64,000 nt of DNA from Branchiostoma floridae (GCF_000003815.2 NC_049982.1:26437272-26501271); one strand, 5' to 3'. Shown: positions 26,401 through 38,237, numbered from the stretch's first letter. The notes: a model not told the origin generated them from the letters alone. Numbers and translations are program-made.

Positions 26401-29400
26401 GAGTCCCTTTTCTGGCTACCGCGAAATTAAATCTACGCGAACTTAAATGAATTTACAGTATGTGGATGTGTATCTTTGTGTTGTTGAACTTGTTTGAAAT
26501 GAAATCGAGCATCTTCTAACCCTATGTTACCCCAACATTTTCATGTTTTTAAGAATTCCTTGTTTTACTAGTATTCTTTATCATGGATTTCTTGCTGATT
26601 CTGTCAAATGCATTTCCTCAACTGTTTCTCACAAGGCAACAAACATGCATGTAACTGCAGGAAATTTAAGTAAGACAGGAAATTAATGAAATAGCTTTTG
26701 TGTCCATAGATCATTCCAATAGAAGGGGACTTCCTTGTCAATGACGAACCTCAGAAGAAATTCGATGAGATCCTCCCAGAGATTATCATTTCAAGGTATG
26801 CGAAATATCTGTTGTTCCTTTATGTTTTATTTATTCATTTATTGAGATTTTCCATATACATATACAATAGAGGGTATGGCAAAACGTGTCAGAAGACGCC
26901 TTTTCAAAGCCACCACACCGATGTACTTTATTTGCCTCTCAAAAGGCAATTTTTTGCGAGCCGTGGTACCAGGTTCCTAACCCAGTTCGTTGGGAGGCCT
27001 TGGACTGAATCTAAGTTTATTATCTCAAGGCAGTAATCATGAACTTCACATTTGATGTACATAGTGGTGTGTACCTAAAGCCCGGACTTGGAATTGGACC
27101 TAAAAATGTTTAGGTCCAAGTCCCAAAAAAAACCCCTAAATGTCCGGAGCCAAGTCCAGACTTTCAAAAAGCTATCTGTCAGTTATATTCCCTTTTTTAT
27201 TCTATAGCATTTAAAACCTTCCATAGAGAGTTAAATTTGCACTGGAAAAAGACAAAAAACATTTTGTGTTTACACAAACATTTAAAGTCCGGACATGAAC
27301 CTGAACTGCTGGACCTGAATCCGGACCTAAACCTGAATATGAGTTTAGTTATGCACCACTAAATGTACATCTAGTCAATGTAAGTCTACTAGCCCACTTG
27401 TCCCTGGCAAGTGAAAGTGTTGATCGGGCAAGTGTATATCCTACCCCACTTGCCCAATTTGGCAAGTGAGACTTTTTCATGAGTGAGATTTTGATATGCA
27501 GTACTTCTTACATTTCACATTGGCATCAAGCATAAGACAAGTCAATTTTAGAACACTTGTCCAACCCTGCTAATTTTGGAATGTAGTATTAAATATAGCT
27601 GTTGCTACTTTTGGTCACTGAAATCATCTCCTGCTGGTTCAAGCTAAGTAAAGCCCATAATGTTTGTTGTGAACCTTTTTGCAGAGAATTAAGTGAACTC
27701 AAGCATGGCACCCGCAACCAGACAAGTGGCTTCACTCCACTGCATCGAGTATGCCTTGTCCAGGGCACGTGGCCCAAACACCTTCTGTCCATGTGGGACC
27801 AGTGGCACAAAGAAAGGAAGGAGGGTTCAGAGAATGACAGGCCAGGTAATTATAACACTCGCAGAATACCTACACCATAACAATTTATGTCATACCTGGG
27901 CTGTGATTATGTTCAATACAGGTGTCATGGTCTGTGTTGTACGGTATCTCCTGAGATGTAACTTGTATCTTATGGGCTTACGTAGATTAATTTGAATACT
28001 GGATTCTGATGTTGGAATTGATATTCTTACAGTTTTTTGTAACTGCTGGCAAAATGTGTCTTTTCTTACTTGGGTACATAAAAAGAATACAACACGGTAC
28101 AGGGATTTGTCTACAAAGAAGATTACAGGGGACTCTATTCCTGATTAACCTGATATGGAATACACTGTGTTTCTATATTATATCGTCTATGTATAAGATG
28201 AAACAATGCAAATAAATTGTACTAGAAGAATCCAGAATCAATTTTGTTACATCTTTGAAACCGTATGAATTAATCAAGCTTTCTTAATTTTTTATTGTAG
28301 GTAGTAACAGTTTCATAGAGTGATACCACTGTTTAGTATGAGCACATTCGTTGTATGTGAGCAACTGTCAAATTCATATTGTCTCATTTCAGACATGTTC
28401 CCGGACTCCCAGCTTTTCATTGTGATGGAGTTTGCAGACGGTGGCTGTGATTTGGAACACTATCAGGTATCATTTTGTATCATTTTTGTATGTGTACAAA
28501 ATACCCTCATGTTTCTATCCATACACTACTACAGTGTACAAAATACTTTTCTGAGCCAGGTTGCACAGTGTGCAACATTGGGCTAAAACTAGGTTGCACA
28601 TCTGAATTTCAAGTTGCACCACCTACAATTCACTAACTTCTGGAAAAAAAGGTACAATACCTGCATACATACACAACCTTTTACTATCATATTATTATCG
28701 ATCCATTTTTTTCTTCCAAGTAAATTGACATCAAAATCAAGTTCTGAGGCTCAAAATCTAGGTTGCGCACTGTGCAACCTGAGTTTAGAAGTAAGTTGCA
28801 CCAAGCAAAAAGTGGTTGCAATGTGCAAGTGTGCAAGTGGGTATTTTGCACGCTGCTACTAGTACTATGCAAACATTAGGGCCAAGTGACAGCAAACAGT
28901 AGTCACAGGTCACAAGAAACAAGTTTTGTCCTGCTGCAGTATCCTCATAAACTAAAAACAAAACCTTCCAAAACTTGGTTTTGGTCAATCAAATCTCACT
29001 GAATATGATTACCGTATCAATTTCATTAATCATATAGCCAGGAGTAATGGGGTATTTTTACTGGTTAGAAAGTTTATGATGTTTCTTTCTTATTTTACCC
29101 CTTGATTTTGCTCAGATTTATCAAAAGTCTTTTTTCACACGCCCGCATTTGTCTCCTGAATTCTCGTGTCATCTCATGATGTTTTAACGGGAGACATGCC
29201 TCCTATTGGTCAGTTCTACTGTTTGAACTTGTTTAGGAGGAAGTATGCCCTGCGTAATTCCAGTGATTTGCTAGATAATGCACAGATTCAAAGGTTCCGC
29301 TTTAAAACCAGTAGTGTCAGTTTAAAACAGGATGTTTTCCCTCCTGTAGTTCCACAGTTTGAGCCAAGGGAAGGCTGTACTACACCAGATCTGTGTCGCC

Positions 29401-31712
29401 CTGGCCGTGGCGGAGGAGGCGCTAGAGTTTGAACATAGGGATCTCCACTGGGGGAACGTGCTAGTGAAGAAAATGGACTCCGGCGAGAAAATCTCCACCC
29501 ACCGTCTGAATGGAGAGGAAGTGTGCATCCCTACGAGTGGATTGGAGGTGAACATCATCGACTTCACACTGTCCAGGATGCAGAAGGGTGAGTTGTTTGT
29601 TTGTTTGTGTTGCATACACAGTAAACCGCCTCAAGGTTGTACTGAAGAGTACAAGCTGCATATCCAGACCGATTTATTTGATCCACTCACACCAGGAAGG
29701 ACCCCAACTCTTTTTGATAAGTATGTATGTCAGAGTCCTAAACATGCTAGCTCAAGGTGTGGCTCTCCCCAAGCATGGGGTGGTTTCATGAACTCATTAC
29801 AAGTAATGACTGTAACCGATATTGTAAGTTAGGATGCAGAAAAATCAAGTGTTTTTCATCAGGTCAAACTGTTTTTGTCAAGTACTATTTCAAAACATGC
29901 AACACAGTGGAATGATAGATCATCCGGACACATGGGCCAAGCAACATCTTCCATGAAATGATAAGTGTAAGTTTGTCAGTTTGACTGTTGTGATGTATAT
30001 TGAAATAGGTCTGTGTACCTAAAACCCATTCATGTACTACTTGTACCTGTAAAATTATTTAGGTACAGGGCTGGACCTGAATATTTATCTGGTGGTACCT
30101 GTACCTGAACAACCTTAAGCACAAATTATGATGGCCTAAGGCCATAGGGACACTATTTCAAGCCCTGCTTCTGTTTCCCTGTAGATGGCCAGCCCCTGTA
30201 CTGTGACCTTTCAGCAGACCCCACCTTGTTCACTGGGGAGGGAGACTACCAGTTTGACATCTATAGGAAGATGAAGGAGGAAAATCAGTAAGTTCACTTT
30301 TGCTCACAGTCACTATCCAATTTATCATCTGTTGTTCCATCACATGAAGGTTAGACATGCTTGTATATATGAATGAATGAATGAATTTATTGCTCAACGA
30401 TCGCACAAGGTACAATGTATGGCAACCAACAACAACTAATAGCTATACAGACAACAGTACTACGGGGCTACATACAGAACAACAAATTTTTATCGATAAT
30501 AGTACAGTTATGTATGAGTGATCTGGTCTCGCATTTGGAATACAGTATAAAGAAACTGACCTACGTAGACGGATATGAGATGAACACGTCAGCAGTGTAT
30601 GGAAGATATCGTTCTTTGTACCAGTAAGAGAGTAGTGAGTTATATAGATGCTTGGATATAGATGCCTGTTCTGTTATTCTCCTAGCAGATCTGTCAAGGG
30701 CAAAGACAGTATCCCAGGGGCTAAATGGTATCCTCGGGGGCCGATTGAATACTGTTTTGCCCTTTAGTAATTTAGATAATTTCTTTGCCCCTGATAGATT
30801 TGCTTGGAGATTATTTCTAGTTGGCTAGGAATAAAGCTGGCAAGAATGATTCATTCTCCTTATAGTTCATCTCATTCTCTTGTTGTCTGAGAGTTGGTTA
30901 GAGCCCACAAAAGTGAAAACCTCTCTCATAGTAATGATCACAATGGTTAAGATTTCAGTAGAGGTTCATCGACAACAGACAATGGTACGTAATATCTAGG
31001 CCCCAAAATTTGAGTTGTGCACCTTTTATCTGGCTGAAGACTAGAAGTTATTGATCCGGCCTAGGAAAAAAATGTTGTTTCCTGTTTCCCGACCTTCCCT
31101 AGAAAAACCTGCCGACCCTAGACTTTTTGGGGGGATGGACAGTGTAGTCACCTAGTTTTTATTCAGCCTGCTTCCTATTCAAGTAAAAAAACTGCTTGTC
31201 CTATTCTAATGAAGGATAAATGCATCCACCATGTAACCATTATGCACAAAATTGAAGTTTGACATTGAAAACATAAGTGTCCTCATGTATTTCAGTTTTA
31301 CTTTGTTGAACTATATTGTATCACTAGAGTCTAACAATTTTTTAAAGATTTCATAAAAGAAGATAATCCCTACCTACTGACCCTATTTTTTCAGGTCTGA
31401 AACAGGAAACACAGCATTTTTTCTCTAGGGCCCACCCTTCATACCACGGAGCAAGATATAGCTTTGCATCTCATCCTTTTTTCCTCTCTCCATTCCGTAC
31501 CATTTAGGAATGACTGGAAGAGACACCATCCCTTCACGAATGTCTTGTGGCTTGATTACTTAGCCAGCAAACTCCTCACGAAGAAGTTCAAGTCCTCCAA
31601 GAAATGTCTAAAGCCATGGGAACAGAAGTTCCAAACCTTCCGCAAGGAAGTCTTGAAATGCAGAACAGTTGCGCAGGTGTTGAAGGAATGTCAGCTTTTT
31701 AAGGACAAATAG
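17490..31712 (+). CDS. HASPIN: Haspin, histone H3 Thr3 serine/threonine kinase, 13 coding exons
   Basis: Coding exons: 17490-17812, 18469-19087, 19699-19812, 23184-23869, 24403-24556, 25310-25411, 26060-26167, 26710-26795, 27685-27845, 28393-28466, 29350-29587, 30185-30287, 31508-31712. All phases join to 990 aa (I recall about 798 for human). Residues 1-632 are basic, low-complexity and probably disordered, with STP and TP motifs that could be mitotic phosphosites. The kinase domain runs from about 667 to the end: Gly loop GEGVFGEV (681-688), VAIK (Lys702), DEILPEI on helix C, EFEHRDLHWGN (catalytic Asp840), and IIDFTLSR (880-882 DFT where human haspin has DYT). FTGEGDYQFDIYR and NVLWLDYL are haspin-specific. 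Known role: phosphorylates H3T3 on mitotic chromatin to recruit Aurora B via survivin. Exon 5 holds an internal 40-residue repeat. The acceptors of exons 6 and 12 were chosen as the only ones that keep frame. Confidence 0.95.
18268..18305. repeat. Relic arm of the 94-bp foldback MITE
   Basis: AGACTCAGGAGCTATAATAC followed by GACTGGATACCAGGCTA matches one arm of the element at 10433-10526. HASPIN intron. Confidence 0.6.
20116..22814. mobile_element. Non-autonomous hAT-like element, 2.7 kb, with 8-bp target duplication
   Basis: Ends CAGTGTTTCCGCCAGA and its inverse TCTGGCGGAAACACTG lie at 20116 and 22814, flanked by GTGTGTGT at 20108-20115 and 22815-22822. Next to the left end are four tandem AAACCGCGAAAATTAA-type units (20167-20265). 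A second transposon (20451-21856) is nested inside. No frame resembles a hAT transposase, so it would depend on an enzyme made elsewhere. It fills most of HASPIN intron 4. The GT-repeat flank makes the duplication call slightly less certain. Confidence 0.72.
20451..21856. mobile_element. Nested TIR transposon with TA target duplication
   Basis: Ends CTGTAATTCTTGA / TCAAGAATTACAG, with TA on both sides (20449-20450 and 21857-21858). Subterminal blocks with TTAATTTTAGCG and CGCTAAAATTAAG are also inverse. Length 1406 bp. Inner open frames of about 107-146 aa on both strands overlap each other and resemble nothing I know. Confidence 0.7.
22904..23065. repeat. Dispersed repeat
   Basis: The block from TTTTGATATCTCGTATTCTG through TGGAACTGCAAGGGCC recurs at 33108-33265. 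It lies just upstream of HASPIN exon 5. Confidence 0.5.
23298..23570 (+). repeat. HASPIN: In-frame coding tandem repeat in HASPIN exon 5
   Basis: Codons 23298-23417 and 23451-23570 encode two copies of a 40-residue unit beginning QGTRKQP(S/A)RRTKQSK and ending TEDDGHDS, offset by 153 nt (51 codons). The copies differ at only a few residues, so the duplication is fairly recent. The unit is strongly basic with an acidic tail. Confidence 0.9.
24665..25055. mobile_element. Degenerate hAT-like element with inserted repeat
   Basis: GCGCTCTAGACAGC at the left and GACACTGGCTAGAGTCC at the right resemble the ends of the element at 9734-10086, and TGACGGAATGGTC/TTCCGTCA words are shared. The dispersed repeat of 3698-3810 sits inside. 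The right part occurs inverted at 60610-60775. HASPIN intron 6. Confidence 0.55.
25880..26059. repeat. MITE-family block at the end of HASPIN intron 7
   Basis: GTTCAACCAATGATATCCTG, CAATTAGCAGTTTGACCAAT and GCATTTTTATGTTTTATTCT are shared with 14380-14480 and 33610-33740. The inverted copy at 60020-60195 matches right up to the exon 8 boundary. Confidence 0.6.
26250..26460. mobile_element. CGCGG-rich MITE
   Basis: Ends AATGTAAATGCAGAAAC / GAATTTACAGTA are roughly inverse, and the inside repeats TTCGCGGTGGTTTAA / AACTTAAAACTACCGCGAA in both senses. It resembles the CGCGAAAATTAA units at 20167-20265. HASPIN intron 8. Confidence 0.6.
27065..27560. repeat. Simple dispersed repeats: CCGGACCTGAACCTGAA type and GGCAAGTG type
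   Basis: 27065-27355 carries repeated GGACCTGAA / CCGGAC words, also seen at 19520-19580 and 30005-30110. 27395-27560 carries repeated CACTTGCCC / GGCAAGTG words that can fold back. HASPIN intron 9. Confidence 0.5.
28545..28860. repeat. GTTGCAC-rich foldback repeat
   Basis: GGTTGCACAGTGTGCAAC and GGTTGCGCACTGTGCAACC lie about 200 bp apart and each is nearly self-complementary; GTTGCAC occurs at least six times. Lies in HASPIN intron 11. Confidence 0.5.
30368..30630 (-). mobile_element. Probable CR1-like LINE 3' end
   Basis: On the minus strand the block ends in AATAAATTCATTCATTCATT, the typical CR1-like tail. The upstream part has no long frame of known type. HASPIN intron 13. Confidence 0.45.
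31060..31429. mobile_element. 370-bp MITE
   Basis: CCTAGGAAAAAAATGTTGTT then TCCTGTTTC at the left is mirrored by GAAACAGGAAACACAGCATT then TTTTCTCTAGG at the right. It ends about 80 bp before HASPIN exon 14. Confidence 0.65.
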
Positions 31713-32660
31713 AGTACATTTTGTATTTTGAATACTGTAATGGCATGTTTTCTATGATGTAAAACTGGCTGTACTGTTGCATTGAATCTTTGATACTATT
31801 ATTTTGTCATACTTTGGCCGTGATAGCGTTAGATGCAGGTATTACTGATCAGATGATAACTTGCGTTATCACACAGGGCTCTACTTTTGTCACACAGACT
31901 TCCATAGAGTAATTACACTTCGGGTGCACAAAGTGTGCTGCTGTCTTAATTTTGAATACCAGAGTCAGCTTTTAGAATTGCTGTTGTTACCATATTTTGC
32001 CGCAAACTCCTGATGCATTTTATATTGAAATGTGTTTTTCCTTGGGTGGGTAGGACATAAAGGAAAAATAATACGATGTACTCTGCATCACTCTTAAATC
32101 CAACCTGCCCGTGGCTTGGGTATTATAGATTACACGATCTTGTGTACTACATGTATATGTTGTTATGTACAAACAGGTATTTTTCCTTCAGTTAGGAAAA
32201 ACTAAAGCATGACTTCCCACATTTGTAGAGTATTGTAAAAATGTTTTATAAACTACTGAAAAGTAAAGTCTTGTGTACTACATGTATATGCTGTTATGTA
32301 CAAACAGGTATTTTCCCTTCAGTTAGGAAAAACTAAAGCATGACTTCCCACATTTGTAGAGTATTGTAAAAATGTTTTATAAACTACTGAAAAGTAAGTA
32401 GCTGTGTAGTTTTTTTAGATTTTCTATCTGAACATTTAAAGTTATCATATCTCCATTGTTACCTTTTCAATTATTGTATCATAATAAATTATGTATCATT
32501 GTAAAACTTCCGGCAATTGATTAAGTAACAATTGGTATTTTCGACAAAAGTGTCCAATTTGCTGATTAATAAATGTTGCATTGATAAGTTTGTAAAACAG
32601 TATACTACAGTAGCATTATTAGTGGATTGATAAATATATTTTATTACTTACAATAAAAAA
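31713..32660 (+). terminator. HASPIN 3' UTR with three AATAAA signals
   Basis: AATAAA hexamers lie at 32483-32488, 32568-32573 and 32652-32657 after the stop codon at 31712. These are the likely cleavage signals. The 131-bp duplication at 32139-32399 falls within this UTR. Confidence 0.6.
32139..32399 (+). repeat. 131-bp perfect-looking tandem duplication
   Basis: The unit starting CTTGTGTACTACATGTATAT is present at 32139-32269 and again from 32270; only single-base differences are seen. The near-identity points to a recent event. Confidence 0.9.
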
Positions 32661-32751
32661 CGATTTTAACATGATTTGTTCTCACTTTGCAACATTTTCT
32701 TCCATCCTTTGTCTCATTTACCTTCACAAAGAAGGTTATGTTTTTAGTGCT

Positions 32752-34808
32752 AAGGCCACAACAAGTAAATTTTATGGATGACATCATCTGCGGACTGAAA
32801 AATAGTGAGATAGGGCAAAAAAAACAAGATGGCTACATTTTCCAAATATACGCAATAAACTTTGTAAAAAGACAAGAATTGAAGCGACGAAACATATCAC
32901 AGCCAACAAGGCATTCAAGCTGTGAACTAGTGTAGTAAAGGTGACACTAGTGTGGTAGACTGGTATCACTTACCAACATAGCATTAGCAACTACACTCAT
33001 GGCTTCCATATTGGTGCCACTTATACAACTATCTAACATATATATAGTAACTAGTTTCACTTCTATAACTACAGTCATGGCTGCCTAGCTAGTGTCACTT
33101 CTACAAGCAGATTTGATATCTCGTATTCTGGACATGCTGTGGTCATGATATTTAAGTGGTAGATAGCTCTTTGGACAGATTGTAAGTTTGGGCTTCTTCA
33201 TAGCTTTTTTTGGAACTGCAGGGGCCGATTTTTTAAAAACTTTGATTCTGGTCTAGTCAAGAAAAATAGCATCAATTGAGGATAAAAGAAGCAACTGTTA
33301 GATTACTACTAGTAACTGAAAATGGGAGTTCAGCTGCAGTACAACACACAAACGCTAGGCATCTCTGGGATCGCATTACCTACCCACAATTGATCACAAT
33401 CCAAACATGGCAACTTTACTAACTTCAAAATGATTTTTAAATGGATTATAGAATCAGATTATTTCAACTACTTTTATCGGTGACGAAGAATACAAAGTCA
33501 AAATATTAGTGTAACGCGTGTATAAGTAAGCATCTATATCTGCATTGAAAACTGTACACCTTTCTCACGCGGCGGCCATGATATATATAAAACGAGTTCA
33601 ATGAGGCAAACAAAAGACTGTCCATCATAATCAGCAGTTCAACCAATGATAGGATGGAAATTAGAAAATCGAGCAATAAGAGAATGGCTGCATGTCCGTC
33701 AAATATTTGCATGATTATGTTTTTATTTTGCATCTCTTAAGGGACTATGGGATCAGTCTACGCTACTCTAAATTGGTACATCTTTCGGTGCATAACACTA
33801 GTTACAATATTTATCATTTGATCTTATATTGTGAAAATTTGTGTGGTTTGGGAGAAAACTAAATGAGAGCTGATTTTAGAAATAAGTTTTGTCTGTTTGC
33901 CTCCTTGACCTCGCCTTCGATCTATCATGGCCGCCGCGTGAGAAAGGTGTATGAAGGTTAAACATTCAGGTAAACGATATCTAAAATTCAAGTGACGCTG
34001 AATAAGAAGAGTGATGGATGTCACCTGAAACGTACGGACGTAATCTTACAATCTTATCCAATTGTAGAGATGGTATTACTTTTGAACTTTCATATTCATG
34101 TACGGGCAACACTTACATTAGACTCGTTCTCAGGTGTGTAGCCAAACTTGTGGGCGCAAATCGCGTCTGTGTGTGTGCATGCACGCTGCTGTGTGCTTTG
34201 CGTGCGTTGTGCTTCTTACCATCACTGATGTCATTACCAGTCGCCGCTACCTGGGTTTCGGGCGCAATATGCTTGGCGTTATCTGGTTAGGCTACAGCAA
34301 GTAAATTTCATGGATGACATCAGCGCGCTCATTAATTTTCGCATGATTTCTAAAAACAAAAAAAAATCCTCATCGGGGATGATCAGATAGACCAAAATAG
34401 GCAAACATGTTGTGTTGAAGCCTAATAATTATACTTGTAGAAGTGACACTAGGGAGGTAGCCATGACTATGGTTGCAGAAGTGAATCTTGTTGGATAGTT
34501 GTAAAAATGCCACCAATATGGAAGCCATGAAATGTAGTTGCCAGGTTGTCAAGTGATACCAGTGTACCACACTAGTACCACACTAGTATCACTTTTACTA
34601 CACTAGTTCACTTCTTTAATACTGGAATGAATGCCTTGTTAGTTGTGATGCCACGTTTTGTCACTTCAAATCTTTTTACGACGTTTATGGTGTCTATCAT
34701 AGTTTGAAAGTTTAACCATCTTGTTTTTTTACCCATCTTGTTTTATTCGTGCTATCTCATTATTTTTTTACTCTGCATAGGATGCCATCCTTTACTTGCT
34801 GTGGCCTT
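32752..34808. mobile_element. 2.06-kb element with ~370-bp inverted terminal repeats
   Basis: AAGGCCACAACAAGTAAA at the left and TTTACTTGCTGTGGCCTT at the right are inverse. Long matching arms follow (32752-33120 against 34420-34808), with words such as GTGACACTAGTGTGGTAG on one side and its inverse on the other. A direct copy of the left end lies at 34277-34325, and a MITE is nested at 33554-33951. No transposase frame seen. Confidence 0.7.
33554..33951. mobile_element. 398-bp MITE with 27-bp perfect inverted ends
   Basis: The ends begin ACACCTTTCTCACGCGGCGG and continue GCCATGAT; the right end is the exact inverse. This is the best copy of a family also found at 14305-14804 and, in part, at 25880-26059 and 60060-60195. 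Confidence 0.8.
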
Positions 34809-34884
34809 TTGCAATGTAGCCTTCATTGACAGAACGAAAAAAAGATGGAACATTATTACGTAATAACAGGATAAATCTAGCAAC

Positions 34885-35067
34885 TAGATCTGGATCTCGC
34901 GGCTGCTGATGGTGGAGCGTTTGTTGTAGTGAGCCAGACGAGAAGCCTCAGTGGTGATGTGGCGAAATGTTGACGAAGGAGTTCATGATGCCCATGGCCT
35001 TGCTGGAGACACCGCTGTCGTGTTGCACCTGCTTTAGTACCTTGTACTTGTAAATGTAGACGATCGG
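34885..35067 (-). pseudogene. Histone H2B pseudogene fragment
   Basis: The minus strand reads [20 protein letters not shown], then [11 protein letters not shown] as in the H2B histone fold. Just after it, deletions remove the codons for the DIFER region and shift the frame; the next frame resumes [20 protein letters not shown] and ends at a stop after EIQI. The N-terminal tail and the C-terminal helix are missing. No other histone gene is in the window. Confidence 0.85.
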
Positions 35068-36540
35068 GATACCTTACTCTACATAATAAGCTATAATGCT
35101 GATCATTCAAGGAGCTTTGTGTGCATTAAAGTGACATTGTTAATATCTAGTAGATATAGCATTTCCTTATTCATTGCGCAGTATCGTAAGTGTCTGCATT
35201 TTGTCATGCATGCCCAAAACAGTTTTATACAACACGGATTCATTGTTCATAGCTAGTAGATATAACATTTTCCTTATTCATTGCATAGTATCGTGTCTTC
35301 ATTTGTCAAATGTTAAACTTTAATCCATATTAAATGAGATTGCTAAAGGCGACCCTAACAAGGTAAGTTAGTAATAATAAGGTACCATATATAACGGTCC
35401 GTTATTAAAGCACCCTTCTGTAACATTATATTCCCAAATCGTCACTTCTGAAACATCTTGAAGCGCAATGTCAAGACTCAATTAGAAATGTCTCAATTGA
35501 TAAGACTGATTTAATTGATAAGACTGGTGCTACACAAATGTAGGTGGGTGGCTTCCTCGTTACAATTTGTTAACTTTGCAGACCCGCGGGCGTTTTTGGT
35601 CAATCTGGGACGGGGTGGGGTGATCTGGGCAGGCTTTTGATTCCCGCCCCTTCTAACTCCAAAACGGCATAATTCATGCATATTCAATCACAAACCATAC
35701 TATTAGATGTTATCTATGTAATAAAATAGCAGTAGTCACGTAGCAAGAAAACCTGACCAATACTCGTTAGAACCCAAATTAGCGATTTTCGTCAAAGCTG
35801 TTAATAACCGGTTGCCATGACCACGAAAAATGGAAAAATTTCTTCTTCTTCTTGAAAAAATTTCCAAACTTCATAAAATTGTTGCCAACTAAATTGTAGG
35901 AAATGTCACGTAAGCCGTTCAGGCGTTATGCGACATGACAGTTGGCGGAGACCTCACCCCCGGGAGGTAGGGGCATAGTATCAGGACATAGTCTGCAAGC
36001 AGGGGTTAGACTGGCTGTTTTTGACGTTTTTAGGCGTTTTCATCGGGCTTTCTATTTTGTACCGTTTTCTTTATGTGTCGTTAGGCCAGGAGACACCAAG
36101 AAAAATTATGAAATAGAAAGCCCGACAAAAACGACTAAAAAACGTCAAAGAGCAGCCGGAGCCTAACCTCTACTTGGAGAGTAATCAGGACGGGAGGTCT
36201 GGGGTTATCTCAAAAACTGGCAAAGCTTGCGCCGTCATATTCGGTCACAGGATGGGCTAACATATTATTATCCGAAGACTGAGCTAAAAAAAATAATAAC
36301 ATTTTGCCTGTAGTCCTCGAATTTTCTTAAAGCTGGCAACTTTGTGACTTTTGCCAATTTTTTTAGCCAAAATGCTAGGTGCGGGCCGGGGCTAGACTTA
36401 CATGTATACCAGGGTGAGCAATATCATGGAGGCAGCGGACAGTCCTTAATTGTCATGATGTAAACGATTTATCGGGATACCTAACTCTACATAAGCTATA
36501 GCGCTGATCATGCTAGGAGGTTTGCCTGCAGTATACACAA
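35068..36540. repeat. Non-coding repeats around the H2B relic
   Basis: The block ATCGGGATACCTTACTCTAC to GCTGATCAT (35063-35106) recurs at 36472-36512. The block around TAGTAGATATAGCATTTCCT to CAGTATCGT recurs with about 110-bp offset (35145-35190 and 35257-35295). No gene seen. Confidence 0.5.
36002..36170. mobile_element. Foldback MITE, ~169 bp
   Basis: GGTTAGACTGGCTGTTTTTG and TCGGGCTTTCTATTT at the left face GAAATAGAAAGCCCGA and GAGCAGCCGGAGCCTAACC at the right. The middle loop is about 40 bp. Confidence 0.7.
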
Positions 36541-37478
36541 ATAATTCATTCCACAATACAGTCCCAAACAAGAATATTTACTGTTTTATATACAAGGTAC
36601 AGATATATTCAACAGCATGCTCTTAGAGATGTGATGTCTTACATGATAAATTACCCAGAAGTCTTTGCAAGGTACAACAGTTTTCAAGATACTCAGTACC
36701 GCGAGCAGATTTAATATAACTATATAATTGGCGTAAACGTGTGGAAAATGCCTGCTTGGCTTCATTTGGTGGAAAAAAATTGCAACAGTATGCACTGGGT
36801 CATTTGGACTAGTAGTGAGTATATAATGCAAAACTACATTATGGAAAACTAGCATTGAGTATTCAATGTAACAATTGCCATTCATCCTTGATGAGCGGCT
36901 AGTCCATCAACACCTGAGCAATCGTTCTACATTCGTTCGGAACTTCTGCTCCCATGGCTTCTGAATTTTCTCGTCTCTTGTATTTCTTCGTCTTCAGCAA
37001 CTTGTCTCCTCGGTAGTTGGCCCAGATCTAGAGGACGCCCCTTCCAGTCACCTCTAATTCATTGAAAATGGATACAAAAGAAAGTGGATGAGATGCAAAG
37101 TTTAAAACTTCAGCTCGAATGACTATGATCTAGCAGAAAAGTATTTTTCTAACGGAAAGGCTTGAATACTCTAGTATGAACAGGATGTCTTGTACAAAGT
37201 TACATTAACATATAGACATATAGTGATGATACTAATAGCCAACATACATATTTGTTTGCACTCGAATCGAATCCGTCACAAAAAACAATGTGCTGCCAAA
37301 ATGAAGTGCTCTAAAGAAGTGCTCTAAAAGAAGTGCTCTACTATATCGGCTAAGTGTTGGATGCTAGACATGCACAACATTATACTGAGATTATACCTAA
37401 TTGTATCATTCCAAAACTCCTCAGTCATACAGATCACAATTCCAATGATTCACCATTTCGTTTGTTGTGTTGAAACAG

Positions 37479-37713
37479 GTACAACCAGAAACTGGTCATT
37501 GTGCAGTCTAACGTGTTGAGAAAGTATCATAATATTGAATTAGAGGAGGCTATTCAAGCATGGGAAGTGAACTTCATAATTTCAAACAACATATCTGTTG
37601 TTAGAGAGCCCAGCTTTGAAGACGCAAGGAAACAACATGTGGACAATCTGTTCAAAAGAGGAAGTTGGCTGTACAGGTCTTGTAACACTAGTACTGGAGG
37701 ATGTCTGCTTTAA
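37479..37713 (+). CDS. Terminal exon of an unrecognised gene
   Basis: Behind the acceptor TTGAAACAG, an open frame reads YNQKLVIVQSNVLRKYHNIE and goes on to about 78 codons, ending at TAA 37711-37713. An AATAAA follows immediately (37714-37719), so this looks like the last exon of a plus-strand transcript. Charged, probably helical; no motif that I know. No upstream exon was found that could be joined with confidence. A decayed copy lies 1.85 kb downstream. It could also be the tail of a transposon gene. Confidence 0.45.
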
Positions 37714-38237
37714 AATAAACTCATTCTGTTGTAAATTAGAAATTATCTGCTGGTTTACATAGCTTTTTATGTAAAGTCACTATACATTGCATGGCTTTTC
37801 TTCTCTGCAACAAAGCTGAACTTCTTACCCCATTCCCATTGCAGGAAGCCTAGTGGTGTGCCCTCCGCCACACCACAATAACATTCAGCTGTTGCTGTTC
37901 TTTCTAGTCGGAATTCTGAGAAACAAAAAAAAAAAACTTATCATTACTGTTAAAACACATGACCTAGAATCCTGTCGATATGTCTTTCATTTTTAGTAGA
38001 CCACTCTTGTGATTTTTGCAGATGGAAACGTGAGAAGATTCGTTTTTTATCTAAGAAATTCGAATTTCAGGTCGCAGAGAGAGAGTGGCGAGGTCGCAAA
38101 CCTAATACAATGGGGGTATAAGAACAAGCCTGTCCCAAGAGCGACAAAGTAAATGGAAATCGTCGTGTTTATATCGTTGTGAAATATCCAGAACGCATTC
38201 GTGGAAGCATGACATGATCCTACATGTATATACTTAC

